DNA from: Neisseria mucosa
GTDB lineage: Bacteria; Pseudomonadota; Gammaproteobacteria; Burkholderiales; Neisseriaceae
Direction of reading: 5' to 3'
Length of the DNA: 64,000 nt
NCBI RefSeq assembly: GCF_003044445.1
Contig: NZ_POWX01000002.1
Coordinates: forward strand, 62,001 to 126,000
The notes beneath the pieces are model-generated. The model was not told where the DNA came from. It did not search any database and saw only the letters and a list, made by a program, of their open reading frames with translations. Below are positions 34,289 through 43,170 of this stretch, in pieces (position 1 is the first letter of the stretch; every line of letters begins with the position of its first letter). The translations under genes and the position numbers were made by a program.

Positions 34289-35791
34289 TTATTGCAGGGT
34301 TAAGGCAAGGAAAAGCGTATTGCCGTCGCGCTGAACCAGCAGCGGCACGTTTTTGCCCGCACCTGCCAACGCGCTGCGGAAGCTTGATTCGTCGTTGACG
34401 CTGATTTGGCTGACGGCGAGGATTTCGTCGCCGCGTTTGAGTCCGGCACGTTCCGCCGCGCCGCTGACGCGGGAAACAATCAGGCGGCTTTTGCCTGCGC
34501 CTTCATCGACGCGCAGAGTCAGTCCCGTATTGTCGACGGTAAAGCCGTCCGCCGGATTTGCATGCTGCGGCTGCTCGGTAGCGCGTGAAGAAGTTTCGTT
34601 CTGCTCCGCCATGCTGCCGAGTTTGACTTTCACATTGATTTTCTCGCCTTTACGCCATACTTCCAGCGTAACTTCTTTGCCCGGCAGTATCGAGCCGACC
34701 ATGACCGGCAAATCGCTGGACACGCGCACTTCTTCGCCGTTGACGCTGCGGACGATGTCGCCCACTTGCAATCCTGCCTGCATTGCGGGGCTATTCGGCA
34801 TCACTTTGGCAATCAACGCGCCGCTGGCTTTGTCCAAGCCGAACGATTTTGCCAGATCGTAAGAAACTTCCTGAATAATCACGCCCAATTGACCGCGCTG
34901 AACCTTACCGCTGGTTTTCAACTGCTCGGCAACGTTCATCGCCACATCAATCGGAATCGCAAAGGAAATGCCCATAAATCCGCCACTGCGGCTGTAAATT
35001 TGGGAGTTGATGCCGACTACCTGACCTTTCAGGTTAAACAGCGGACCGCCCGAGTTGCCCGGATTAATGGCAACGTCGGTTTGGATGAAAGGCGTGTAGC
35101 TTTCGTTCGGCAGACTGCGGCCTTTGGCGGACACGATGCCTGAAGTAACGCTGTTATCGAAGCCGAACGGCGCACCGATGGCGGCAACCCATTCGCCCGG
35201 TTTCAAATCTTTCGGATTGCCGATTTTGACGACGGGCAACTCTTCCGACGCGTCAATTTTCAACAGCGCGACATCAGACTGCGTATCCGAACCGATCAGC
35301 TTGGCGGTGTATTCGCGTTTGTCGTTGAGCAGGACTTTGATATTGCCCATGCCGGCGACAACGTGGGCATTGGTCAGGATATAGCCGTCTTTGCTGATGA
35401 TGAAGCCGGAGCCGAAATTCAAATCATCGTCGGCAGATTCGTCTTCCGGCATATCGGGCATATTCGGGACCAGGCGTTTGAAAAACTCGTAAAACGGGTC
35501 GTTGTCCGGAAACTGGCTCAAGTCCATGCCCTGCTCTTCAGACTGCCCGCTGCCTGCGGCACGGCCGGCGGGGGACGCTTGGATATTGACCACCGCCTGA
35601 CCTTCGTTTTGCACCAATTGTGCGAAATCGGGCAGCAGCATACCGACGCTGCCGTCATTTTTGGAGGGTTCGATTCTCTGTACGAATTCTTCGCTTTTAC
35701 TGTCGCCGCCGAAAAAGCTGCTGATTTTGTCGCAGCCGCCCAAAGCCAGCGCAGAAGCTGTTACCAAAGCAAAGTATCTGTATTTTTTCAT
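34289..35791 (-). CDS. degQ: Periplasmic serine endoprotease DegQ/HtrA-like, lipoprotein
   Basis: The 500-residue product has a lipoprotein-like signal (LALGGC, cysteine about 20), a trypsin-like domain with catalytic triad His143 (TNAHVV), Asp173 (SDVALL) and Ser247 (GNSGGP), and two PDZ domains (about 310-395 and 415-500). It degrades or refolds misfolded envelope proteins. The ATG at 35791 matches related proteins, but AAGGAAA lies nearer to an in-frame GTG at 35803, which is a plausible alternative start. The lipobox is less usual for DegP-type proteins but is seen in Neisseria. Confidence 0.93.
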   Translation of the reverse strand: MKKYRYFALVTASALALGGCDKISSFFGGDSKSEEFVQRIEPSKNDGSVGMLLPDFAQLVQNEGQAVVNIQASPAGRAAGSGQSEEQGMDLSQFPDNDPFYEFFKRLVPNMPDMPEDESADDDLNFGSGFIISKDGYILTNAHVVAGMGNIKVLLNDKREYTAKLIGSDTQSDVALLKIDASEELPVVKIGNPKDLKPGEWVAAIGAPFGFDNSVTSGIVSAKGRSLPNESYTPFIQTDVAINPGNSGGPLFNLKGQVVGINSQIYSRSGGFMGISFAIPIDVAMNVAEQLKTSGKVQRGQLGVIIQEVSYDLAKSFGLDKASGALIAKVMPNSPAMQAGLQVGDIVRSVNGEEVRVSSDLPVMVGSILPGKEVTLEVWRKGEKINVKVKLGSMAEQNETSSRATEQPQHANPADGFTVDNTGLTLRVDEGAGKSRLIVSRVSGAAERAGLKRGDEILAVSQISVNDESSFRSALAGAGKNVPLLVQRDGNTLFLALTLQ

Positions 35792-36012
35792 TTTTTCGCG
35801 CACCGCGTTTCCTTTTCCGAATAACGGATTGTGTTCTTGCATCTTAAAAACCGGGGTCGTCTGAAACTTTTATCGTTTTCCAACCCGATGAGGTCGAATT
35901 TTACCTTTTGCCCGTATTTTTTCAAGCATTTCATTTTAAATAAAAAAATGCCGTCAGAAATTTTAACCTAATGGGAAGGTTGTTTTGTTGATTGTTTACA
36001 ATTTATCAACGT

Positions 36013-36645
36013 TTACATCAACTTCGCGCCATACTCGCATAAATCATTAATCATACATTTCCCGCATTGCGGCTTCTGCGCCTTGCAGGTGTAGCGTCCG
36101 TGCAGAATCAGCCAATGATGCGCATCCATCAAAAACTCTTTCGGCACGAAACGCATCAGCTTGTCTTCCACCTCGCGCACATCCTTGCCCGGCGCGATTT
36201 TAGTACGGTTGGAGACTCTAAAAATATGCGTATCGACCGCCATGACAGGATGACCGAACGCCGTGTTCAACACCACGTTCGCCGTCTTGCGCCCCACGCC
36301 CGGCAACGATTCCAAAGCCTCGCGGTCTTCCGGCACTTCGCCGTTGTATTTTTCCAGCAGGATACGGCAAGTCTGCATGATGTGTTTGGACTTGGTTTTA
36401 TAAAGCCCGATGGTTTTCGTATATTCCATCACACCGTCCAAACCCAAATCCAGCATCGCCTGCGGCGTATTGGCAACCGGAAACAGCTTCGCCGTCGCCT
36501 TGTTCACGCCCACATCAGTCGCCTGCGCCGACAGCAAAACGGCAATCAAAAGCTCGAAGGGTGAATTGAAATGAAGCTCGGTAGTCGGATGGGGATTGGC
36601 AGCGCGGAAACGCTCGAAAATTTCTTGGCGGATCTGTTTGTTCAT
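36013..36645 (-). CDS. nth: Endonuclease III (DNA glycosylase/AP lyase)
   Basis: The 210-residue enzyme has the helix-hairpin-helix LPGVGRK at 114-120 with catalytic Lys120, catalytic Asp138 (VDTH), and four cysteines at 187, 194, 197 and 203 in the C-X6-C-X2-C-X5-C pattern that binds a [4Fe-4S] cluster. It excises oxidised pyrimidines and nicks the abasic site in base excision repair. Length and motifs are standard. Confidence 0.97.
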   Translation of the reverse strand: MNKQIRQEIFERFRAANPHPTTELHFNSPFELLIAVLLSAQATDVGVNKATAKLFPVANTPQAMLDLGLDGVMEYTKTIGLYKTKSKHIMQTCRILLEKYNGEVPEDREALESLPGVGRKTANVVLNTAFGHPVMAVDTHIFRVSNRTKIAPGKDVREVEDKLMRFVPKEFLMDAHHWLILHGRYTCKAQKPQCGKCMINDLCEYGAKLM

Positions 36646-36698
36646 GGGGATATGGGTAGGATTTGTGTGTGTCTTTATCGTTTGCCCGATTATATCGC

Positions 36699-36745
36699 AA
36701 AAGGTCGTCTGAAAACGCCAAATGCTTTTTCAGACGACCTTTTCA
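36699..36745 (-). terminator. Inverted DUS terminator after priA
   Basis: Paired DUS in the short gap between the priA stop codon and nth, with runs of A and T at the two sides. Confidence 0.8.
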
Positions 36746-36753
36746 CGTTCCGT

Positions 36754-38922
36754 TTACGCTTCCTGCACGTCCACATCCACCGACCATCTGATTTTGCCGT
36801 CGCGGTTTTGCTGCAACACCTGCACCCACAAACTCACGGCGCGGTGCAAATCATGTCGGGATGGGGATTCGAGGAAGATTTGCGCGCGTTCGCGTTCGGC
36901 GAGGCGCACCATCAGCATGGGGGCGGCGCCGAACTGGGAGACGCTTTCGGGCAAAAGCGGGACGAGGGTTTCTTTGGCGGCGTTGAGAAATTCCATCGCA
37001 TCGGCAACGCGCGGCGCGTCGGCACGGATGGCGGTCTGAAAACCGAAGGGCGGCATGGCGAACATTTGCCGTTCGTTCAATTCGTTTTCGGCAAACACGG
37101 CGTAGTCCTGCGCTTTGACGGCGGTGAAGACGGGATGTTCGGGCAGTTGGGTCTGTATCAACACCTTGCCGGGTTTGTCGGCGCGCCCCGCCCTGCCGGA
37201 CACCTGCATCAGCTCGGCAAACAGCCTTTCCGGCGCACGAAAGTCCGCGCTGTACAGGCTGCCGTCGGCGTTCAATACGATAACGAGGTTGAGCCGCGCG
37301 AAATCATGGCCTTTGGCGAGCATCTGCGTGCCGACCAGAATGTCGATTTCGTTGTCGGCGATGCGGCGGTACAAATCCGCCCAGTCGTTTTTGTGCGCGG
37401 TGCTGTCCCTGTCGACGCGGACGACGGCTGCCTTGGGCAGGAAGGCGCGCAGGGTTTCTTCGACGCGCTGCGTGCCATGTCCGACGGCGGTCAGGTCTTG
37501 GTTACCGCAGTCGGGGCATTTGAACGGGATGGGTTCGCGGTGGTCGCAGTGGTGGCAGCGCAGTTGGCGGGCACGTTGGTGCAACACCATTTTGGCGGAG
37601 CAGTTCGGACAGCCGAAGGTATGGCCGCAGTCGCCGCAAAATAATGCGGGCGCAAAGCCGCGCCGGTTGAGGTACACCAGCGACATGCCGCCTGCTTCAA
37701 AATTCTGTTTCAAAAGCTGCAAGGCTTGCGGCGAGAAGCCGTTGTCGAGTTTCAGACGACCTACGTTGAGGATGTCCACTTGCGGCAGTTGCGCGGCGGC
37801 ATGGGCGCGCTCGGTCAGTTGCAGCAGGCGGTACGCGCCGCTTTGCGCCTTGTGCCAGCTCTCCAAGCTGGGCGTGGCGCTGCCCAACACGACGGGACAG
37901 CCGCTCTGCTTCGCCCGCCACACCGCCAAATCGCGGGCATGGTAGCGCAATTCGTTGTCTTGTTTGAACGAGCCGTCGTGTTCCTCATCGACTACAATCA
38001 AACCGACATCAGGCAAAGGCGTAAACACCGCCAGCCGCGTGCCGATCACCAGCTTCGCCTGCCCCAACATCGCGCGCAAATAATCCTGCGTGCGCCTGCC
38101 TGCCGCCATCTGGCTGTGCAACACGGCGGTCGGCACGTCGGCAAAACGGTTTTCCACCCGCTTCAAAAGCTGCGGCGTGAGGTTGATTTCGGGCAACAGA
38201 AACAACACCTGCCGCCCCTGCGCCAACACTTTCGCCATCGCATCGAAATACACCTCGGTCTTACCGCTGCCGGTAATGCCGTACAGCAGAAACGGCTGGA
38301 AGCTGCCGAAGGTCGTCTGAATTTCATCGGAAGCCTGCTGCTGGTCGGCGTTGAGCTGAAATTCAGACGACCTCAATACAGGCTTTGCCGCTTCCGTCGT
38401 TTCAATCCAGCCCTGCTCCGCCCAATCTTCGATTAATTTCGCCGCCTGTGCGTTCACCTGCTTCAACGCCGCCATCGTCATCCCGCCCGACAGCAGCGCG
38501 TCCCACAAAGCCGCTTTTTTGTTGAACCGCGCCGGCGGCGGCGTTTGCGCCCTGCCCGCTTCGTTCAGCGCGTAAAACAACGGCGGCTGCGGCATTTCCA
38601 CCGCGCGCGTTTCCTTCAAACCCTGCGGCAGCGCGGCAAACACCGCCTGCCCCGTCGGATAGTGGTAATAACGCGACGTAAACGAGAGCAAATCACGCCA
38701 GCTTTCGGGCAGCGGCGGCTCGTCCGAAAAGGTCGTCTGAACGCCCAAAATCCGCGCCGCATCCATATCCGGAGCAATATCCGTTTCCCACACAATCCCG
38801 ACCACGGTCTTGTTGCGGAAAGGCACAAGCACCCGCGCGCCCAGCGGCAGCGGCTCGGAATGGGAATAAGTCAAAAGGCCGTCTGAAAGCGGCACGTTTA
38901 CAGCGATGCGGTGGTAGATCAT
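36754..38922 (-). CDS. priA: Primosomal replication restart helicase PriA
   Basis: At 722 residues from MIYHRIAV the length is normal. It has an N-terminal 3' DNA-binding domain, Walker A GITGSGKTEVYF (near 214), DEEHD box (near 309), and a zinc-binding region (about 435-490) with four CxxC pairs such as CGDC, CPNC, CHHC and CPDC. PriA restarts stalled replication forks by loading DnaB. It is also important for DNA transformation and repair in Neisseria. Several intragenic DUS encode GRLK or QTTF-type peptides inside it. An ATG four codons earlier is less likely the start. Confidence 0.96.
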   Translation of the reverse strand: MIYHRIAVNVPLSDGLLTYSHSEPLPLGARVLVPFRNKTVVGIVWETDIAPDMDAARILGVQTTFSDEPPLPESWRDLLSFTSRYYHYPTGQAVFAALPQGLKETRAVEMPQPPLFYALNEAGRAQTPPPARFNKKAALWDALLSGGMTMAALKQVNAQAAKLIEDWAEQGWIETTEAAKPVLRSSEFQLNADQQQASDEIQTTFGSFQPFLLYGITGSGKTEVYFDAMAKVLAQGRQVLFLLPEINLTPQLLKRVENRFADVPTAVLHSQMAAGRRTQDYLRAMLGQAKLVIGTRLAVFTPLPDVGLIVVDEEHDGSFKQDNELRYHARDLAVWRAKQSGCPVVLGSATPSLESWHKAQSGAYRLLQLTERAHAAAQLPQVDILNVGRLKLDNGFSPQALQLLKQNFEAGGMSLVYLNRRGFAPALFCGDCGHTFGCPNCSAKMVLHQRARQLRCHHCDHREPIPFKCPDCGNQDLTAVGHGTQRVEETLRAFLPKAAVVRVDRDSTAHKNDWADLYRRIADNEIDILVGTQMLAKGHDFARLNLVIVLNADGSLYSADFRAPERLFAELMQVSGRAGRADKPGKVLIQTQLPEHPVFTAVKAQDYAVFAENELNERQMFAMPPFGFQTAIRADAPRVADAMEFLNAAKETLVPLLPESVSQFGAAPMLMVRLAERERAQIFLESPSRHDLHRAVSLWVQVLQQNRDGKIRWSVDVDVQEA

Positions 38923-39060
38923 ACAGGCAAGCAAATCATTTTTTTGCGTATTTTAACAGCCGAAAGCTATTTTCAGACGATAAATTGAGCCTCAATACAA
39001 TGCAGGCATGACAGAGGTTTGATACAATGCGGTTTTCTTGACACACGCTTATACTTAAAA

Positions 39061-39858
39061 ATGAAAACCAAATTAATCAAAATCTTAGCCCCCATCGCTC
39101 TGATCTCTCTGACCGCATGCGGGCAAACGCCCGTTTCACAGGCAAATGCAGCGCCCTCTTCATCCGCTTCCAAGCCCGCCACACCCGCACAAGGCAAAGT
39201 CGGTGAAGCCTTGAAAGCCCGCCTCGAGAAAATTTATGAATCCCAAGGGCTGAAAGTCATCAGCGTCAGCGAAACCCCCATTCAAGGCATTTATGAAGTC
39301 GTTGTCAGCGGCAAACAAATCATTTACACCGATGCCAAAGGCGACTATATGTTCGTCGGCGACCTCATCGACGTCAACACGCGCAAAAGCCTGACCGACG
39401 AACGCGCCGCCGATTTGAACAAAATCGACTTCGCCACCCTGCCTTTCGACAAAGCCATCAAAGAAGTGCGTGGCAACGGCAGCCTGAAAGTCGCCGTCTT
39501 CTCCGACCCCGACTGCCCGTACTGCAAACGCTTGGAACACGAGTTTGAAAAAATGACCGACATCACGATTTACAACTTCATGATGCCGATTCCAAGCCTG
39601 CACCCCGATGCCGCGCGTAAAGCCGAAATTTTGTGGTGTCAGCCCAACCCAACCCAAGCATGGACCGACTGGATGCGCAAAGGCAAATTCCCGAGCGGTA
39701 AAACCAATTGCGACAACCCCGTTGCCGAGACCACTTCTCTGGGCGAACAATTCGGCTTCAACGGCACGCCGACCCTCGTTTTCCCGAACGGCCGCAGCCA
39801 AAGCGGATACAGCCCCATGCCACATCTAAAAGAAATTATCGAGAAAAACCAGAAATAA
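39061..39858 (+). CDS. dsbC: Thiol:disulfide interchange protein DsbC, lipoprotein form
   Basis: The 265-residue product starts with a lipoprotein signal (lipobox LTAC, cysteine 20), followed by a DsbC dimerisation domain and a thioredoxin-fold domain with the active site CPYC at 152-155 in FSDPDCPYCKRLE. It isomerises wrong disulfides in periplasmic proteins and would be kept reduced by DsbD. E. coli DsbC is soluble; the lipobox here suggests membrane attachment, to be viewed as a prediction. Confidence 0.92.
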   Translation: MKTKLIKILAPIALISLTACGQTPVSQANAAPSSSASKPATPAQGKVGEALKARLEKIYESQGLKVISVSETPIQGIYEVVVSGKQIIYTDAKGDYMFVGDLIDVNTRKSLTDERAADLNKIDFATLPFDKAIKEVRGNGSLKVAVFSDPDCPYCKRLEHEFEKMTDITIYNFMMPIPSLHPDAARKAEILWCQPNPTQAWTDWMRKGKFPSGKTNCDNPVAETTSLGEQFGFNGTPTLVFPNGRSQSGYSPMPHLKEIIEKNQK

Positions 39859-39876
39859 GGTTGCTTCCCCTACGAC

Positions 39877-39922
39877 AAAGGTCGTCTGAAAACCTCTACA
39901 TAAGGTTTTCAGACGACCTTTG
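39877..39922. terminator. Bidirectional DUS terminator between dsbC and corC
   Basis: Inverted DUS pair with A-run before and T-run after, between convergent genes; it can serve both. Confidence 0.8.
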
Positions 39923-39958
39923 TCTTTGATTATCGGATTGTTTATCGGACGAATCCCG

Positions 39959-40783
39959 TTATTTGACCTTAGTCGCCATCAGCGTATGCAACCGGCGGTT
40001 GTCGGCGCGGGCGACGGTGAACTGCAAGCCGCCGATCACGACTTTTTCGCCTCGCACGGGCAAGTGTCCCAATTCCTGAATGACCAGCCCACCGATGCTG
40101 TCGGCTTCTTCGCTGCTGTAATCCGTACCGAAAAAGGCGTTGATGTCTTCGATTTCAGTTACGGCATTGATACGCCAGCGTTCGGTGGAAACGGCGTGGA
40201 TGTTGTCCGCACTTTCGTCTTCATCAAATTCGTCTTCAATGTCACCGACGATTTGTTCGATGATGTCTTCAAAGGTTACCAAACCCGATGTACCGCCGTA
40301 TTCGTCGATAACAATCGCCATGTGGTTGCGCTGCTCGCGGAATTCTTTCAAAAGCGCGTTCAGCGATTTGCCTTCGGGTACGAAAACGGCAGGACGAAGG
40401 ATGGATTTGAGGTTGAACTGCTCGGGATTGAACATGTATTTGAGCAGGTCTTTGGCGTGCAGGATGCCGAGGACTTCGTCTTTGTCTTCACCGATGACGG
40501 GGAAACGGGAATGGGCGGTTTCGATGACGTAGGCAGTGATGCGCTCGATGCTGTCGTTTTCTTTCAAAACGTTCATGTGGCTGCGGGTAATCATGGCATC
40601 GCGCACTTCCAACTCGGCAAAGTCGAGGACTTTTTCCAGCCGCAAAAGTGTATCCGCGTCAAATACTTCCTGTTCGTGTGCCTGCCGCAGCAGGCTGAGT
40701 ACGTCTTCGGCGGAATCGGGTTCGCCGGCAAGTCGGGAAATCAAACGTTCGAAAAATGTCGGTTTCGACCGGGTGTCGTCCAT
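39959..40783 (-). CDS. corC: CorC/HlyC family CBS-domain protein
   Basis: A 274-residue cytoplasmic protein with a CBS-domain pair (about 65-185) and a C-terminal CorC/HlyC transporter-associated domain (about 195-274), lacking the membrane domain of the larger relatives. E. coli CorC is linked to magnesium and cobalt efflux. It begins one base after the ybeY stop codon, so the two are coupled; this ybeY-corC order is conserved in many proteobacteria. Confidence 0.9.
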   Translation of the reverse strand: MDDTRSKPTFFERLISRLAGEPDSAEDVLSLLRQAHEQEVFDADTLLRLEKVLDFAELEVRDAMITRSHMNVLKENDSIERITAYVIETAHSRFPVIGEDKDEVLGILHAKDLLKYMFNPEQFNLKSILRPAVFVPEGKSLNALLKEFREQRNHMAIVIDEYGGTSGLVTFEDIIEQIVGDIEDEFDEDESADNIHAVSTERWRINAVTEIEDINAFFGTDYSSEEADSIGGLVIQELGHLPVRGEKVVIGGLQFTVARADNRRLHTLMATKVK

Positions 40784-40784
40784 T

Positions 40785-41300
40785 TCAGTATTCGTCCTCT
40801 TGGTAGGGGTTGGGATAACCTGCTGCCTGCATCAGGCGGATTTCGAGCGCCTCCATTTCTTCGGCCTCGGTCTCTTCGATGTGGTCGTAGCCCATCAGGT
40901 GCAATGTGCCGTGCATGGTCAGGTGGGCAAAGTGCTGCTCGGCGGTTTTGCCCTGCTCGGCAGCTTCTTTCAATACGACTTGCGGGCAGATGATCAAATC
41001 GCCGCAAAGCTCGTCTGAAAACTGATCGGGCAGGATTTCGCCTTCGTTCAAGGCAAAACTCAACACATTGGTGGCGTAGTCTTTGCTGCGGTAATCGCGG
41101 TTGTAGGCGCGGGCTTCTTCTTCGTCCAGCAGAATCAGGCTGATGTCGGCGCGGCGGTATTCGTTTTTCAACGCCGCCCATGCCCAGCGGTAGAAATCGC
41201 GTTCGCTCGGAAGGTCGGCGGCGGTTGAGGCGTTTTCAAAATTCAGGCAGAAACGTTGCCGCTGCAACGATAAGAAGGGATATTTTTTGGCGCGCTTCAT
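40785..41300 (-). CDS. ybeY: Endoribonuclease YbeY (rRNA maturation factor)
   Basis: The 171-residue protein ends its core with the metal-binding motif HGTLHLMGYDH, with histidines 130, 134 and 140, which defines YbeY. The enzyme takes part in 16S rRNA 3' end maturation and ribosome quality control. It lies directly before corC, with a one-base gap. Confidence 0.96.
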   Translation of the reverse strand: MKRAKKYPFLSLQRQRFCLNFENASTAADLPSERDFYRWAWAALKNEYRRADISLILLDEEEARAYNRDYRSKDYATNVLSFALNEGEILPDQFSDELCGDLIICPQVVLKEAAEQGKTAEQHFAHLTMHGTLHLMGYDHIEETEAEEMEALEIRLMQAAGYPNPYQEDEY

Positions 41301-41473
41301 GCTGTAAGGCTATTGGTTTAAAATGTTTTTAGAGAATAAGTTTTATTTTACGGCAGTATGCACTACCATCATGCCAGTACACATTATAATTTATTTCGTT
41401 GCAACAGATATAGTTTAACGGCTTCTCCTACAGCTTCGCAGCGAAATACCTTTATCAACCACGGTAATTGCAA

Positions 41474-41851
41474 ATGAACAAATTTCTTTTCCCCATACTG
41501 ATTGCCCTGACAGCCTGCTCCCCGCAAAACAAAATCGAAACGTCGACTGCCCAACCGACGGAAACGACGGCAGAAAAAAACAGCGGCGATATGGTCAAAA
41601 TGACAGGAACAGTCCTTTATTCGCTCGAACAGGCTGAATTTATCGCCGACGGGAAAACCTATTTCATCAACGGCGGCGAAAGCCTGATGGACCAAGTAGA
41701 AAAGAACCGCCTGAGTTCCGGCTCATATAACGTTACCCTAAACAATGTCTGCATTCAGGGAAAAGTGCTGACCAAAGAACAAAACCAAGGCAACGGATTC
41801 GGTCCCTTGGGCAAGTACAGTCAGGCAGTTACCGTAGAAAGTTTGTGTTAG
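41474..41851 (+). CDS. Small lipoprotein of unknown function
   Basis: A 125-residue protein with an evident lipoprotein signal (MNKFLFPILIALTAC, cysteine 15), a low-complexity Thr/Glu-rich linker (22-36) and a compact C-terminal domain with two cysteines (in NNVCIQGK and at the very end). I do not recognise the family. It probably faces the periplasm. A perfect TATAAT lies at 41385-41390 upstream without a good -35. hemC starts 46 bases after its stop codon and could be co-transcribed. Confidence 0.75.
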   Translation: MNKFLFPILIALTACSPQNKIETSTAQPTETTAEKNSGDMVKMTGTVLYSLEQAEFIADGKTYFINGGESLMDQVEKNRLSSGSYNVTLNNVCIQGKVLTKEQNQGNGFGPLGKYSQAVTVESLC

Positions 41852-41897
41852 ACTGTCGAACTTCCCGCCTCATGAATTAGAAAACCAGAAACTGCAA

Positions 41898-42836
41898 ATG
41901 AACCCGAAAAAACTCGTTATCGCCAGCCGTGAAAGCCTGCTTGCCATGTGGCAGGCAAAACATATCCAAGGTCGTCTGAAAACCCTGTATCCCGACTGCG
42001 AAGTCGAAATCTTGGGCATGACCACGCGCGGCGACCAGATTTTGGACAAAACCCTGTCGAAAATCGGCGGCAAAGGCCTGTTTATCAAAGAGTTGGAACA
42101 AGCCTTACAGGACGGTCGCGCCGATTTGGCAGTACATTCGATTAAAGACGTGCCGATGGATTTGCCCGAAGACTTCGCCCTTGCCGCCATCGGCGAGCGC
42201 GCCAATCCGTTTGACGCGTTCGTATCCAACCAATACGCGCGTTTGGAAGAAATGCCCAAAGGCGCCGTCGTCGGCACATCCAGCCTGCGCCGCGAAGCCC
42301 AGTTGCGCGCCCGCTATCCGCACTTAGTCATCAAACCCCTGCGCGGCAACGTGCAAACCCGCCTGTCCAAACTCGACAACGGCGAATACGATGCCATCAT
42401 CCTCGCCGCCGCCGGATTGCAGCGTTTGGAACTGGACGAACGCATCCGCCTGATCCTCTCCGAAGCCGACAGCCTGCCCGCTGCCGGACAAGGCGCGTTG
42501 GGCATCGAAATCGCCGTACACCGCACCGACCTTTTGGACGTCTTGAAACCCTTAAACCACGATGTCACACACGCCTGCGTTACCGCCGAACGCGCCCTCG
42601 CCCGCGCTTTGGGCGGAAGCTGCCAAGTGCCGCTTGCCGCGTATTGTACCGAAGAAAACGGCCTGCTCACCCTGCGCGGACTGGTCGGACACCCCGACGG
42701 CTCGGTAATCTTGCAGGCAGACGCGCAAGCCCCCGCCGCCTACGCCGACGCACTCGGACGTGCAGTCGCCAAAAAACTGGCGGACGACGGTGCGCAGGAA
42801 TTGATTGAAGCCGTTTTGAAAGAACAAGCCGAATAA
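41898..42836 (+). CDS. hemC: Porphobilinogen deaminase (hydroxymethylbilane synthase)
   Basis: The 312-residue enzyme joins four porphobilinogen units to hydroxymethylbilane in heme synthesis. Characteristic regions are visible: TRGDQILDKTLSKIGGKGLFIKELE near 40-60, GTSSLRREAQL near 128, and the dipyrromethane cofactor cysteine Cys242 in GGSCQVP. A DUS is embedded in its early coding region (IQGRLKTL). The length is standard. Confidence 0.97.
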   Translation: MNPKKLVIASRESLLAMWQAKHIQGRLKTLYPDCEVEILGMTTRGDQILDKTLSKIGGKGLFIKELEQALQDGRADLAVHSIKDVPMDLPEDFALAAIGERANPFDAFVSNQYARLEEMPKGAVVGTSSLRREAQLRARYPHLVIKPLRGNVQTRLSKLDNGEYDAIILAAAGLQRLELDERIRLILSEADSLPAAGQGALGIEIAVHRTDLLDVLKPLNHDVTHACVTAERALARALGGSCQVPLAAYCTEENGLLTLRGLVGHPDGSVILQADAQAPAAYADALGRAVAKKLADDGAQELIEAVLKEQAE

Positions 42837-42849
42837 ATCGGTTCGCAAG

Positions 42850-42885
42850 AAAAGGTCGTCTGAAAAGCTTCAGACGACCTTTTGC
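42850..42885 (+). terminator. Compact inverted DUS terminator after hemC
   Basis: Two DUS sharing an AGCT centre form a near-perfect palindrome followed by TTTTG, 14 bases after the stop codon. Confidence 0.85.
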
Positions 42886-42955
42886 CATTGGCCGTCAAAC
42901 TTGAAAGACGGCGCAAATAAGCGCAAAATGTTAACAAGTTAACCTCCGAATCCTA

Positions 42956-43117
42956 GGGGCTGTCGGCATTTAATTTTCCAAGTGGATTTTCGTTCACAAA
43001 GCGGAAGATTCAAGGCGGAAACCGCAACAAGATTGGACACCTTGTGAGAATTTCCAACACAGAAGATGCCGCTTTGGGGATAAAAAGACACGGAAACTAT
43101 TAAATGTCGACAGACCC
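42956..43117. mobile_element. 162-bp MITE with TA target duplication (IS630/Tc1-mariner type)
   Basis: Terminal inverted repeats GGGGCTGTCGGCATTTAAT and ATTAAATGTCGACAGACCC match at nearly all positions, and the element is flanked by TA on both sides (42954-42955 and 43118-43119). There is no open frame of useful size inside. Non-coding size, inverted ends and a TA duplication define a miniature element moved in trans by an IS630-type transposase. It ends about 50 bases before metZ. Confidence 0.8.
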
Positions 43118-43170
43118 TATGGCTTCCTTTCTTCCTAAAATCAACAACCTTGCTGAAAACTGGAAAGCAA

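Noticed and set aside
36571..37644. 357-codon frame antisense to priA
   Set aside because: Overlaps the conserved priA gene entirely and starts inside nth.
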